Shown here: piece after piece, positions 37,156 to 46,824 of the stretch
Numbering within the stretch: position 1 is the stretch's first letter
Layout: every line of letters starts with the position of its first letter
NCBI GenBank assembly: GCA_020410785.1
Contig: CP084573.1
Coordinates: forward strand, 1 to 64,000
Source: Rickettsia endosymbiont of Culicoides impunctatus
GTDB taxonomy: Bacteria > Pseudomonadota > Alphaproteobacteria > Rickettsiales > Rickettsiaceae
DNA: 64,000 bases
Direction of reading: 5' to 3'
Made by a program: the position numbers and the translations under genes
Notes under the pieces: generated by a model
The model's input: only the letters and a program-made list of their open reading frames with translations
Told to the model about the DNA's origin: nothing
Databases searched by the model: none

Positions 37156-38994
37156 TTATAAAATATTCTGCTTCGAATTATTAGTCTTTAATTTTAATTC
37201 ATCAAGGTTGAACGTTATATTGATAATGGCACCACCTTCTAACCTATTTGCTAACTCTAGTGTTGCACAATGATCTTGTGCTATTTTTTTGATAATAGCC
37301 AATCCCAAACCTGTTCCCTTAGATCTAGTTGTTATATAAGGTTCTGTAGCTCTATCAATTAAATTTTCTTGAAAACCTACCCCATTATCATCTACTGTAA
37401 TAATAATCTGATGGTCAGATTTAGCTATAGAAACAATAATAACCCCTTGTTGTAACTTAGTAATCCCTATAGATTCTTCGGCATTCTTTAATAAATTAAC
37501 CATAATTTGATTAATTTGAGTTGTGTCACAAATAAAATCTATATGCTGATCAGTTGTGATAAATTTATATAATATTTTATCATTAATTAATTTTCGGGAT
37601 TCAACCATATTTTTTATCAGAATTACTAGATCACAATCCGTAAATACTGGAGCTGGTAATCTTGCAAAATTAACAAATTCAGAGACAATCTTCTTAATAT
37701 CATCAGTATGACGTACAATCATCTGTATGTATTTATTAAACTCTGCTTTATCTTCAACTTGATTACCGAATTTTCTAAATAATCTTTCGGAGGCAAGGTG
37801 AATGGGGGTCAAAGGGTTCTTGATCTCATGAGCTACTTTCCTTGCAACATCAGACCAAGCAAGTGCACGCTGAGCTATAACTAAATCTCTTTGTTGACGA
37901 TCAATCTGTTTAACCATCCTATTAAAAACTGAAGATAAAACGCTTATTTCATCTTTATTAATAACATCTTCTGGCACTTGGATAGTTAAGTCACCGTCTT
38001 TAACTTTTTCAGCAGCAATTACTAATTTCCTAATAGGGGTTACTATTTTTATAGCAAAGATCATCCCCCAACTTATTGCAGCTAATAGTAATAATAAAGC
38101 AATAAAAATAAATACTATAGAAAATTTGATCTGCATACTGGATATATGTTTTTTAAGACGATAATATTCTTCAGCTGCACCACTAGTTTTATTAATATGA
38201 TCGGTAATTTTAGCATCAATCAACCTACCTACCAACAAATATATATCATTCTGATCCTTAAGTTTTATAAGCATTCGAATCTTTGTTGGATCCGATTTTA
38301 TCTCAACAATTTCTCCTATCTCAGCTCTTTTCATTAAATGAGCTGGAATAGTAGCAAATGAAGTTGCAAAGCTTAAGAATGTGTTAGCAATAACAGTATT
38401 AGTAGGTTTATGTAAAACTATAACTTCATCAAGAGAACGCATCTCAGCTTCAGAATTTAATGTATCATTAAATAAAATGGGGTTATGTATCAAGTCATAA
38501 TACATTTCATTTAAATCATAAGCGACAGATAACGTCGTTTCTCGCAATTGTAGTTTATGTTCATTGATATAAGATTCTGCTACTATTATCGATTGATCAA
38601 GCACAGCAGAAATCTTTTTATCGAACCACGATTGAATACCAAAGTTAAAAAAATATGCTGAAAATACTGAAACAATAATCGTTGGAATTGTAGCAACCAA
38701 ACTAAAAGCAATGATGATACGATTTTGCAATTTTGAAGATTTCTCAACATCTCCTTTATCAACAAAATCTCGTAAAAATTTACGAGCTAATAAAATGCCT
38801 AAAAGTAAGAATATAGTAAGATCTACTAATATCAGCCCGATAACTCTACTTGGGTCTGGACCAAGAGACTTTGGCTCAATTGAAATCACATAATAAGTTG
38901 AGCAAGCCAATATGACGGCTACAATTATTAGAACAAATAGTAATTTACCGCTATCACAATATTTCCTAAGATTTTGATAAAAGTGATTCAACAT
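37156..38994 (-). CDS. ntrY: NtrY-like sensor histidine kinase
   Basis: The 612-residue membrane kinase has spans near residues 17-37, 48-68, 88-110 and 290-312. A periplasmic sensor region lies before a HAMP domain (IVTPIRKLVIAAEKVKDGDL, about 315-370). A dimerisation domain carries the phospho-accepting histidine in VAHEIKNPLTPIHLASERL, and the ATPase domain shows NLLKNAEES (N box), DDNGVGF (G1) and RSKGTGLGLAIIKK (G2). This matches the NtrY-like kinase conserved in Rickettsia. No PAS domain is evident. The partner regulator is not in the window. The gene ends seven bases before pccA on the same strand. Confidence 0.92.
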   Translation of the reverse strand: MLNHFYQNLRKYCDSGKLLFVLIIVAVILACSTYYVISIEPKSLGPDPSRVIGLILVDLTIFLLLGILLARKFLRDFVDKGDVEKSSKLQNRIIIAFSLVATIPTIIVSVFSAYFFNFGIQSWFDKKISAVLDQSIIVAESYINEHKLQLRETTLSVAYDLNEMYYDLIHNPILFNDTLNSEAEMRSLDEVIVLHKPTNTVIANTFLSFATSFATIPAHLMKRAEIGEIVEIKSDPTKIRMLIKLKDQNDIYLLVGRLIDAKITDHINKTSGAAEEYYRLKKHISSMQIKFSIVFIFIALLLLLAAISWGMIFAIKIVTPIRKLVIAAEKVKDGDLTIQVPEDVINKDEISVLSSVFNRMVKQIDRQQRDLVIAQRALAWSDVARKVAHEIKNPLTPIHLASERLFRKFGNQVEDKAEFNKYIQMIVRHTDDIKKIVSEFVNFARLPAPVFTDCDLVILIKNMVESRKLINDKILYKFITTDQHIDFICDTTQINQIMVNLLKNAEESIGITKLQQGVIIVSIAKSDHQIIITVDDNGVGFQENLIDRATEPYITTRSKGTGLGLAIIKKIAQDHCATLELANRLEGGAIINITFNLDELKLKTNNSKQNIL

Positions 38995-39001
38995 TTTTAA
39001 C

Positions 39002-40999
39002 CTAAACGAACTCTAGTAATACTTGACCACTAACCACCAGCTCCTTTTCATTAACTAGGATTTTAGCAATTTTCCCATTACGCTCAGCAACAAGTATATT
39101 TTCCATTTTCATAGCAGTTAAAACCATAATCTCTTGACCAACAATTACCTCACTACCTTCTTGAACCCTAATTGCAATAATTTGTCCTGCAAGCGGAGCT
39201 TGCAATTCTGTTTGCTCTTCTTGGATATTTTTGGTAATCATCAACGCTTCTAGTTCAGACATCCTTGGAGAACGGACATAAGCTTTAACAGTAATGCCTG
39301 AATGCGATAACATATAACCTGTTACGATATTTTGAATTTTTATATTGGCTTTTCTACCATTTACAATACAGGAAAAGAGTCTACTACCTAAGTTCCAATT
39401 ACTACGTATGTAGATTCTATCATTTTCTTGTCTTATATTATAACCATAATCTACTGGTGTAATTAAAACTGGAAATAGTTTATCATCAATTGATACAACC
39501 CATCTAGTGCCAATTTTATGAGTTTGATCGATTATTTGACCAGAAATTAATGAGGCACGTTTTTGCTCGGTAATATAAACAAAAATGGCTGTAGCGAGGA
39601 ATATTTTAGTAATTTCAGAAGTTAAACTTGCTCCAGAAAAACCATCTGGATATTCTTCTTCGATAAACGCGGTATTTATATCACCTGCTATAAAGCGAGG
39701 ATGTGATATTACCGCTTCCAAAAAACTAATATTATGAGAAATGCCTTGTATTATGTAAGAACTTAAAGCAGAACGCATAACTTCAATAGCTTGCTTTCTA
39801 GTTTCTCCATAAGTACAAAGTTTGGCAATCATTGGATCATAAAACATACTGACTTCTCCTCCAAGCCCTAAACCAGTATCCACACGAATATTAGCATTTT
39901 TTGGCGGTTCTGAATATTCAGTAATTCTACCACTAGATGGCAAAAATCCACGCATTGGGTTTTCTGCACAAATTCTCGATTCAAATGCATGCCCCTTTAA
40001 TTTTATATCTTCTTGAGAAAATGATAATTTTTCACCAGCCGCTATTTTTATCATCTCTTCTACTATATCAATACCAGTTATCAGCTCAGTTACTGGATGC
40101 TCAACTTGTAGTCTAGTATTCATTTCAAGAAAATAAAAATTCTTATCTAAATCAACTATAAATTCAACTGTACCGGCAGAGTAATAACCTACTTTACTAG
40201 ATAAAGCTATGGTTTCTTTATACATTTTTTGTCGTATTTCCTCAGTAATAAAGGAACTTGGGGCTTCTTCAATCACTTTTTGATGATAACGCTGAATTGA
40301 ACATTCTCGCTCACCAAGACAAACACTATTACCATACTGATCAGCTAATAATTGAATCTCAATATGCCTTGGGGACTTAATTAATTTCTCAATGAATAAT
40401 CTACCATCACTAAAATTATTTACTGCCTCAAGCTTAGCTGATTCAAAGGCATTAGCCATTTCTTCAGAGTTTTTCACCACTCTCATTCCACGACCGCCAC
40501 CGCCAGCTGTTGCCTTAACTATAATAGGGAAACCTATTCCTTCTGCAATTTCTATTGCCTGATTTATACTGCTGATAGTACCCATATAACCAGGAACTGT
40601 GCTAACTCCTGCTTCTACAGCGATTTTTTTTGCTTCAATCTTATCGCCCATTTTCTTAATGGCAGAAGCATTTGGACCTATTAAGGCAACCCCTTCCCTT
40701 TTTAAAATATTTGCAAAATTTGAATTTTCCGATAGAAACCCATATCCTGGATGCACCGCCGAAGCTCCACTCGCTCTAATAGCATTTATAATATTTTTAA
40801 TCGACAAATAACTTTCAGTAGCAGGGGAATTGCCAATATAATAAGCTTCATCAGCATATTGTACATGCATTGAATGTGTATCGGTTTCAGAATATACTGC
40901 AACTGATGTAATACCCATCTTTTTTAGTGTTCGCATTATTCTTAAAGCTATTTCACCACGATTGGCGATTAAAATTTTATCAAATAATGGTTTAGTCAT
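39002..40999 (-). CDS. pccA: propionyl-CoA carboxylase alpha subunit (biotin carboxylase plus carrier)
   Basis: The 665-residue protein has a biotin-carboxylase domain with ANRGEIALRIMRTLKKMG at the start, the ATP-grasp glycine loop KATAGGGGRGMRVV, FIEKLIKSPRHIEIQLLADQ and MNTRLQVEHPVTELITGID. A central linker follows, and a C-terminal biotin carrier domain with the biotinyl lysine in VLTAMKMEN. It carboxylates biotin for transfer by PccB. A wider acyl-CoA specificity cannot be excluded from sequence. pccB lies upstream on the same strand across a 144-bp gap. Confidence 0.94.
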   Translation of the reverse strand: MTKPLFDKILIANRGEIALRIMRTLKKMGITSVAVYSETDTHSMHVQYADEAYYIGNSPATESYLSIKNIINAIRASGASAVHPGYGFLSENSNFANILKREGVALIGPNASAIKKMGDKIEAKKIAVEAGVSTVPGYMGTISSINQAIEIAEGIGFPIIVKATAGGGGRGMRVVKNSEEMANAFESAKLEAVNNFSDGRLFIEKLIKSPRHIEIQLLADQYGNSVCLGERECSIQRYHQKVIEEAPSSFITEEIRQKMYKETIALSSKVGYYSAGTVEFIVDLDKNFYFLEMNTRLQVEHPVTELITGIDIVEEMIKIAAGEKLSFSQEDIKLKGHAFESRICAENPMRGFLPSSGRITEYSEPPKNANIRVDTGLGLGGEVSMFYDPMIAKLCTYGETRKQAIEVMRSALSSYIIQGISHNISFLEAVISHPRFIAGDINTAFIEEEYPDGFSGASLTSEITKIFLATAIFVYITEQKRASLISGQIIDQTHKIGTRWVVSIDDKLFPVLITPVDYGYNIRQENDRIYIRSNWNLGSRLFSCIVNGRKANIKIQNIVTGYMLSHSGITVKAYVRSPRMSELEALMITKNIQEEQTELQAPLAGQIIAIRVQEGSEVIVGQEIMVLTAMKMENILVAERNGKIAKILVNEKELVVSGQVLLEFV

Positions 41000-41143
41000 A
41001 AAATCTCGTACTTAAATAATAATATTAGACATTATACCAGATGTCCTGCTCCTCACTAATAGATAATTAGAGATAATTTCACTAATTTTTATATAGCTAA
41101 CCCGATTAGCATTCTTGGTCAAATTTTAAAATAGAAGACTATG

Positions 41144-42688
41144 CTAAAGCGGTAAGTTATCATGTTTCTTCCATGGTAACTGTACTTTCTTGTGTTGAAG
41201 AAAGTTTAGTGCTTTACATATACGCCATCTAGTGTTTTGAGGCTTGATAATATCGTCTAGATACCCTCTAGATGCTGCAACGAAAGGAGAAGTAACAGTA
41301 TCTTTATACTCCTGAATCTTTTGTTTTTTTGATTCTGGATCTTTACATTCTGCTTTAAATATTATTTCAGCAGCCCCTTCAGCTCCAAGTACCGCAATTT
41401 CCGAGTTAAACCACGCATAATTGACATCACCACGAAGATGCTTTGAGTTCATTACGATATAAGCACCACCATAAGCTTTCCTAGTAATTATGGTAATTTT
41501 CGGTACAGTTGCTTCAGCGTACGCATATAATAATTTCGCACCATGTTTAATAATACCGTTATGCTCCTGAGCAATACCAGGTAAGAAGCCTGGAACATCA
41601 ACTAAAGTCACTATCGGAATATTAAATGCATCACAAAAACGTACAAATCTTGCTGCTTTTCTTGATGCGTTAATATCCAAACAGCCAGCTAAATGTAATG
41701 GTTGATTCGCAACAAATCCTATAGACCTTCCTTCCATATAACCAAAGCCAATTATAATGTTTTTAGCAAAATCTGGTTGTAACTCAAAAAAATCTCCTTC
41801 ATCCACAATACGCTCAATTAACTCTTTCATATCGTAAGCTTTGTTTGGAATAGTTGGGACTAAGGTATTTAAAGACATATCAACTCGATCAGCTGGATCT
41901 TCGGTACGACGATATGGTAGTGGGCTACGATTTGATAGAGGTAAAAAATTAAAAAATCTTCTAGTTTCTAGAAGTAGCTCTATATCATTTTTAAAAGCAA
42001 AGTCAGCAACACCACTCTTGGTAGTATGCATCTTTGCACCACCAAGTTGTTCTTGACTTACTTCTTCACCTGTAACAGTCTTAACTACCTCCGGTCCGGT
42101 TACAAACATATAAGAAGTATTTTTAACCATGAAGATAAAGTCTGTTAAGGCAGGAGAATAAACAGCTCCTCCAGCACAAGGTCCCATAATTAAGGTGATT
42201 TGTGGAATAATACCAGAAGCAATTACATTGCGTTGGAATAATTCACCATAACCACCAAGACCATCAACTCCTTCCTGGATTCTTGCTCCTCCCGAATCAT
42301 TTATCCCAATAACTGGTGCTCCTACTGCCAAAGCAGAATCGAGTATAGAGCATATTTTTTTAGCATGATACTCACCAAGAGAACCACCTAATACCGTAAA
42401 ATCTTGGCTATACACAAAAACTAACCTACCATTTATGGTGCCATGTCCAGTTATTATACCGTCCCCTAGGAATTTTTTTTCTTCCATTCCAAAATTACTA
42501 CATCTATGTTCAACGAACATTCCTGTTTCTTCAAAACTCTCGGGGTCTAGCAACACTTCTATTCTTTCTCTGGCAGTGAGCTTACCTTTCTTATGTTGTA
42601 AGGTAATTCTTTCTTCTCCCCCCCCTTGACGGGCATTATTACGCTTTTCATCAAGTGAATCAGAAGAATTTGCAATATGTTGACTCAT
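41144..42688 (-). CDS. pccB: propionyl-CoA carboxylase beta subunit (carboxyltransferase)
   Basis: The 514-residue carboxyltransferase shows two crotonase-like halves: [57 protein letters not shown] with an oxyanion-hole glycine pair, and in the second half [21 protein letters not shown] and [18 protein letters not shown]. With PccA it converts propionyl-CoA to methylmalonyl-CoA. Whether methylmalonyl-CoA mutase is present cannot be judged from this window. Confidence 0.95.
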   Translation of the reverse strand: MSQHIANSSDSLDEKRNNARQGGGEERITLQHKKGKLTARERIEVLLDPESFEETGMFVEHRCSNFGMEEKKFLGDGIITGHGTINGRLVFVYSQDFTVLGGSLGEYHAKKICSILDSALAVGAPVIGINDSGGARIQEGVDGLGGYGELFQRNVIASGIIPQITLIMGPCAGGAVYSPALTDFIFMVKNTSYMFVTGPEVVKTVTGEEVSQEQLGGAKMHTTKSGVADFAFKNDIELLLETRRFFNFLPLSNRSPLPYRRTEDPADRVDMSLNTLVPTIPNKAYDMKELIERIVDEGDFFELQPDFAKNIIIGFGYMEGRSIGFVANQPLHLAGCLDINASRKAARFVRFCDAFNIPIVTLVDVPGFLPGIAQEHNGIIKHGAKLLYAYAEATVPKITIITRKAYGGAYIVMNSKHLRGDVNYAWFNSEIAVLGAEGAAEIIFKAECKDPESKKQKIQEYKDTVTSPFVAASRGYLDDIIKPQNTRWRICKALNFLQHKKVQLPWKKHDNLPL

Positions 42689-42824
42689 ATATGGCTATTA
42701 TAGTTCATTATAATCATAACTCGTAGTATAATAACAAAATGACGAAAAGATAGTAGAAATTTATCTGAATTAGTTTTATAGAATGTAGTGTGCTTACTTA
42801 AAAATTTTATATTAAAGGATAAAA

Positions 42825-43475
42825 GTGAAAATAATTAAGATTGCTCCTTCGTTACTATCAGCAGATTTTGCTAATTTACAAAAAGAAATTAGTTCTTTGG
42901 AAAAAGCTGGTGCTGATATGATTCATATAGACGTTATGGATGGACATTTTGTACCTAATTTAACATTTGGATATCCTATAATAAAATCCTTGAGAGCTCA
43001 TACTACATTACCATTTGATGTACATTTAATGATTAATAACCCAGAATATTCAATTAAAGATTATGCGAATAGTGGAGCAGATATTATCACTATCCACCCT
43101 GAAACAACTATTCATCTTGACAGAACTTTAGATATTATTCAAAATTTAGGAGTAAAAGTGGGCGTGGCACTACTTCCTTCCACTAATCCAAATTATATAG
43201 ATTATATTATTGATAAATTGGATTTGATACTAGTAATGACTGTAAACCCTGGATTTTCTGGTCAAAAATTTATAGAAAATCAGTTAGAAAAAATTAAAAT
43301 TATTTCAGAAAAAATTAAAAATTCCGGCAAAAATATATTGCTTTCTGTTGATGGAGGAATAAATGATGTTACCGGCAAAAATTGTATCAAAGCAGGAGCT
43401 GATCTTTTAGTATCAGGTAACTTTATTTTTCAATCAAAAAATTATCAAAAACAAATAGATTTACTAAAATATTAG
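42825..43475 (+). CDS. rpe: ribulose-phosphate 3-epimerase
   Basis: It interconverts ribulose-5-phosphate and xylulose-5-phosphate. The 216-residue TIM barrel shows IAPSLLSADFANL, the metal/catalytic IDVMDGHFVPNLTFG, LPFDVHLMI, VMTVNPGFSGQKF and the catalytic SVDGGIND. The start is GTG at 42825, with the ribosome site aaagga 6 bases upstream; no better ATG precedes the conserved N-terminus. It is divergent from pccB. Together with tkt (3811) it points to a working non-oxidative pentose phosphate route, unusual for Rickettsia in the strict sense. Confidence 0.95.
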   Translation: MKIIKIAPSLLSADFANLQKEISSLEKAGADMIHIDVMDGHFVPNLTFGYPIIKSLRAHTTLPFDVHLMINNPEYSIKDYANSGADIITIHPETTIHLDRTLDIIQNLGVKVGVALLPSTNPNYIDYIIDKLDLILVMTVNPGFSGQKFIENQLEKIKIISEKIKNSGKNILLSVDGGINDVTGKNCIKAGADLLVSGNFIFQSKNYQKQIDLLKY

Positions 43476-43486
43476 TTTGGTTAAAT

Positions 43487-44194
43487 CTATTGTAGATATT
43501 GATACAATTTATTGCCATTTTCCTTAAGCCATAATCTAGCCAACTTATAATCTGGATAAAGTCTTGCCACTAAATGCCAAAAATGTTTACTGTGATTCAT
43601 TTCCATTATATGACATATTTCATGTACCACTAAGTATTTTAATATTTTTTTTGGAGCAAAAATAAGTCGCCAATTAAAAGCAAGTACAGCATTACTGGAA
43701 CAACTCCCCCATTTGTTCTTATTATTGGTAATTTTTATTTTACTAAAATTTATATTATGTTTTTTGCCTAGAAAAGTCACTAGGTTTACTGCTTCTAGTA
43801 ACAATTTATCTTGCAAGAATCTTGTTAAGGTGCTTTTGTGTTGAGAAGGTAGAGAATATATCTGAATAATATCCTCTCCTATTTGTACTTTATTATAATC
43901 TGCATCAATATGTAGTAATGAGTATATTCTGTCAAAGACTGTTATAGTATTATTATCTACAGGGTCTTGTTTTGAATAGTCTGGTAAATTCCGTCTTATC
44001 CAAGATTCTTTGTCTAATAAAAATTTATATCCTGTATAAAAATTTTTATTAGGCAGAACTAATTCAGCTCCTTTGTGGTTTATTTTAATGGCAATGCGTT
44101 TGGCTTTATTACTACACCTTATTGGAATGTCAATACCATAACCTAGCTTATCTAAAGTAATAAAATTCGGTATTAATTGCGGCTGATTATTCAT
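43487..44194 (-). CDS. YgjP/DUF45-type zinc metallopeptidase
   Basis: The 235-residue protein carries the family core KWGSCSSNAVLAFNWRLIFAPKKILKYLVVHEICHIMEMNHSKHFW (about 160-206). This includes an HExxH zinc site (HEICH) and a third ligand region with the downstream histidine in NHSKHFW. The N-terminal half is the usual beta-rich lead-in (RIAIKINHKGAELVLPNKN). Homologs are annotated as M48-like or SprT-like metal-dependent hydrolases; the substrate is unknown. The stop codon lies 11 bases from the convergent rpe stop. Confidence 0.88.
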   Translation of the reverse strand: MNNQPQLIPNFITLDKLGYGIDIPIRCSNKAKRIAIKINHKGAELVLPNKNFYTGYKFLLDKESWIRRNLPDYSKQDPVDNNTITVFDRIYSLLHIDADYNKVQIGEDIIQIYSLPSQHKSTLTRFLQDKLLLEAVNLVTFLGKKHNINFSKIKITNNKNKWGSCSSNAVLAFNWRLIFAPKKILKYLVVHEICHIMEMNHSKHFWHLVARLYPDYKLARLWLKENGNKLYQYLQ

Positions 44195-44343
44195 ATCTAA
44201 TATTATCTATGTTATCTAATGTTTATTTATAGCAAATGATAGTATCAATAACTGACAATGGGTATTGGCGAACCAGTGTAGTCGGCATATTTAAAGCTGA
44301 TAAAATAACACATATTAGACCTTGCAAAATTCACAAAGAAAGA

Positions 44344-44757
44344 TTAAGGTTTATGATATTTATCAATCATCCAATCTATAAATGTATTATCAACAGACTG
44401 CTTTTTTAGAGCATATTCATATACTTCTTTTATTAGGGCTGTAAGATTGCTAAATGAAAAGTTTAAATTTCTCTCAGTTAATATATTAATAGTTAAGCTA
44501 GTGGCTTTGCTAAAGATTTTCATCTGATCAACAGTCATCACCTCAAGGTTTACTTCGTTATCAACAACAAGAGCTTCCAAATTAACATCTAATGCCTTAG
44601 CAATTAATTGTAAATTAGTAGCACTAGGGTTTTTTGAACTACCGTACAAAATACTGTAAACAGTATTTCTACTTATTCCAGTTTTCTTCTCTATCTCTAC
44701 AGCGTTGATATTTTTTTGAATCATTAATGAGTTAAGTTTGGTTTGTAAGTTTACCAT
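44344..44757 (-). CDS. XRE-family transcriptional regulator
   Basis: The 137-residue protein has an N-terminal helix-turn-helix of the XRE/Cro type: LNSLMIQKNINAVEIEKKTGISRNTVYSILYGSSKNPSATNLQLIAKALDVNLEAL (about 7-62). The C-terminal region (about 70-137) is helical and of unknown function, perhaps for dimerisation or ligand sensing. It is a lone gene between the metallopeptidase and rpoD. The 44195-44343 gap downstream holds no gene; its tattagaccttgcaaaattc faintly recalls an RPE end. Confidence 0.85.
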   Translation of the reverse strand: MVNLQTKLNSLMIQKNINAVEIEKKTGISRNTVYSILYGSSKNPSATNLQLIAKALDVNLEALVVDNEVNLEVMTVDQMKIFSKATSLTINILTERNLNFSFSNLTALIKEVYEYALKKQSVDNTFIDWMIDKYHKP

Positions 44758-44890
44758 AAATAAAGCTTTTTCTATAAAAATTAATGTTTCTAAATATTAA
44801 GGTATCTTTATTAAAAAGTAAACAAATAATAATTAATTGATTTGGATTCAATTATACGTGGACACAAATCATTAAACAATCTTATGTAAA

Positions 44891-46807
44891 TTAGCCGCCA
44901 AAAGCAGATTCTGAAGAATTGTTGTGCTTTCTAGAACCACTCCGGAAGCTACTAAGTCTTTTAGATCTAGTCGGATGTTTTAATTTACGCAGTGCTTTGG
45001 ATTCTATTTGCCTAATACGTTCCCTAGTAACATTGAATTGCTGCCCTACTTCTTCCAAAGTATGATCAGTATTCATCCCTATACCAAATCTCATTCTTAG
45101 AACCCTTTCTTCACGAGGAGTAAGAGTTGCTAATACTCTAGTGGTAACCTCTCGTAAGTTCGATTGAATTGCTGCATCAAGTGGTAATATAGCATTTGGG
45201 TCTTCAATAAAGTCTCCCAAATAACTACCATCATCATCTCCTACTGGATTTTGCAAGCTAATTGGCTCTTTAGCTATCTTCATCACTTTACGTACTTTAT
45301 CAACTGGCATAGAAAGGCGAGCAGCAATTTCTGCTGGAGTTGGTTCATAACCTAGTTCGTTCAGCATCTGCCTAGAAGTACGGATAATTTTGTTAATCGT
45401 TTCAATCATATGTACAGGAATACGTATGGTTCTAGCTTGATCAGCAATGGCTCTAGTAATAGCTTGCCTAATCCACCAAGTAGCATAAGTAGAAAATTTA
45501 TACCCCCGACGATATTCAAATTTATCAACAGCCTTCATTAATCCAATATTTCCTTCCTGAATTAAATCTAAAAACTGCAATCCACGATTTGCATATTTTT
45601 TAGCAATCGAGATAACTAGACGAAGATTAGCTTCTATCATAGCTTTTTTTGCCCGAAGAACCTGTCTTTCACCCTTTTGTATGGTATGCACTAATTTTTT
45701 AAATTCAATAATTGGCAAACCGCTAATCATTTCCATGCTTCTTAATTCGCTAATCATTTGATCCGTGACATCAGATTCTTTAGCAAGGAAGTTCTTCCAA
45801 TTAGCATTCTTATTTTTTTGCATTTGCCTTTTCCAATTCTCATCAATTACTGCTCCCATATATTCACTTAGGAAAGATTGACGAGTTACGCCATATTTTT
45901 CAGCTAATTTAAGAAAATTTCCTTCTTTATTTACTAATTCTCTATTCAAACTATATATCCTATTAAGAATTTCCTCCGTCCTTTTAGAATGGAAATGGAT
46001 GCCAGAAATCTCAACAATTATTAAATGTAAATTTTTGGCATATTTTTTATTATCTTGCAACCCCTTAGGTTGAGGATAACGGGCATAATGTTTTTTTGCT
46101 TCAACTAACAACTCTTCAGAAAGTTTAGCAATTTTCTCCATACGCTTGATAACAGCAGGTAATAACTGTAATTCAATAGTAGCTATTGATAAATTACTAG
46201 CTTCTTCATGCTCTTCATTGTCTGATTCCAGATCGTTATTATGATTTTCTTCAGAATTACTACAATATTCGTGAACCATATTAGCTTCTAAATCAATCAA
46301 ATCCCTAAGTAGTATTTTCTCATTAGCTAAATCTTCATGCCATTTAATAAAGAACTTCATCGATATTGGATTTTCACAAAGTGATTTAACCATTATTTCT
46401 TTGCCTTCCTCAATATCTTGAGCTACTTCTATTTCAGCCTCACGAGAAAAGAGCCCTACTCCGCCCATATCTCGTAAATATAATCTTACTGGATCATCGG
46501 TTGAGCCTATATTTTCTTCTTCACTGTCATCTTCAGGCTCGTTATCAACATTATTAGATAGTTTAAATTCTTCATCTACATTAATATCAAGTTTAATCTC
46601 ATCTTCATCGCCTTCTATAATATCAACTCCAGCCTCAGAAAACTTTGATATTACCTTTTCTAGATCATTTACTGATATATTATTAGTAATTGGAATAACT
46701 TTGTTTATATCATAGTAAGTAACTGCCTTACCTTTTGCTTTGGCTGATTTAACTAAGTTATCAACTGCTTCGCCTTTTTCATCTATATTCTTTTTCACTT
46801 CTGTCAT
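44891..46807 (-). CDS. rpoD: RNA polymerase primary sigma factor (sigma-70)
   Basis: The 638-residue housekeeping sigma factor has region 1.1 at the N-terminus ([11 protein letters not shown]...[15 protein letters not shown]), region 1.2 [21 protein letters not shown], an acidic non-conserved region, and region 2 with [56 protein letters not shown], which melts and reads -10 elements. Region 3 follows ([13 protein letters not shown]), then region 4.2 [28 protein letters not shown], which reads -35 elements. It sits 17 bases downstream of dnaG, the classic macromolecular-synthesis order. Confidence 0.98.
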   Translation of the reverse strand: MTEVKKNIDEKGEAVDNLVKSAKAKGKAVTYYDINKVIPITNNISVNDLEKVISKFSEAGVDIIEGDEDEIKLDINVDEEFKLSNNVDNEPEDDSEEENIGSTDDPVRLYLRDMGGVGLFSREAEIEVAQDIEEGKEIMVKSLCENPISMKFFIKWHEDLANEKILLRDLIDLEANMVHEYCSNSEENHNNDLESDNEEHEEASNLSIATIELQLLPAVIKRMEKIAKLSEELLVEAKKHYARYPQPKGLQDNKKYAKNLHLIIVEISGIHFHSKRTEEILNRIYSLNRELVNKEGNFLKLAEKYGVTRQSFLSEYMGAVIDENWKRQMQKNKNANWKNFLAKESDVTDQMISELRSMEMISGLPIIEFKKLVHTIQKGERQVLRAKKAMIEANLRLVISIAKKYANRGLQFLDLIQEGNIGLMKAVDKFEYRRGYKFSTYATWWIRQAITRAIADQARTIRIPVHMIETINKIIRTSRQMLNELGYEPTPAEIAARLSMPVDKVRKVMKIAKEPISLQNPVGDDDGSYLGDFIEDPNAILPLDAAIQSNLREVTTRVLATLTPREERVLRMRFGIGMNTDHTLEEVGQQFNVTRERIRQIESKALRKLKHPTRSKRLSSFRSGSRKHNNSSESAFGG

Positions 46808-46824
46808 AATTTATAAACCTTAGG

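Noticed and set aside
44320-44340. agaccttgcaaaattc as a relic of the RPE end seen at 10394
   Set aside because: Only about 15 bases resemble it, with no second arm. Too little to call.
44236-44414. Short plus-strand ORF opposite the XRE regulator end
   Set aside because: There is no ribosome site or recognisable protein pattern, and it overlaps a well-supported gene.
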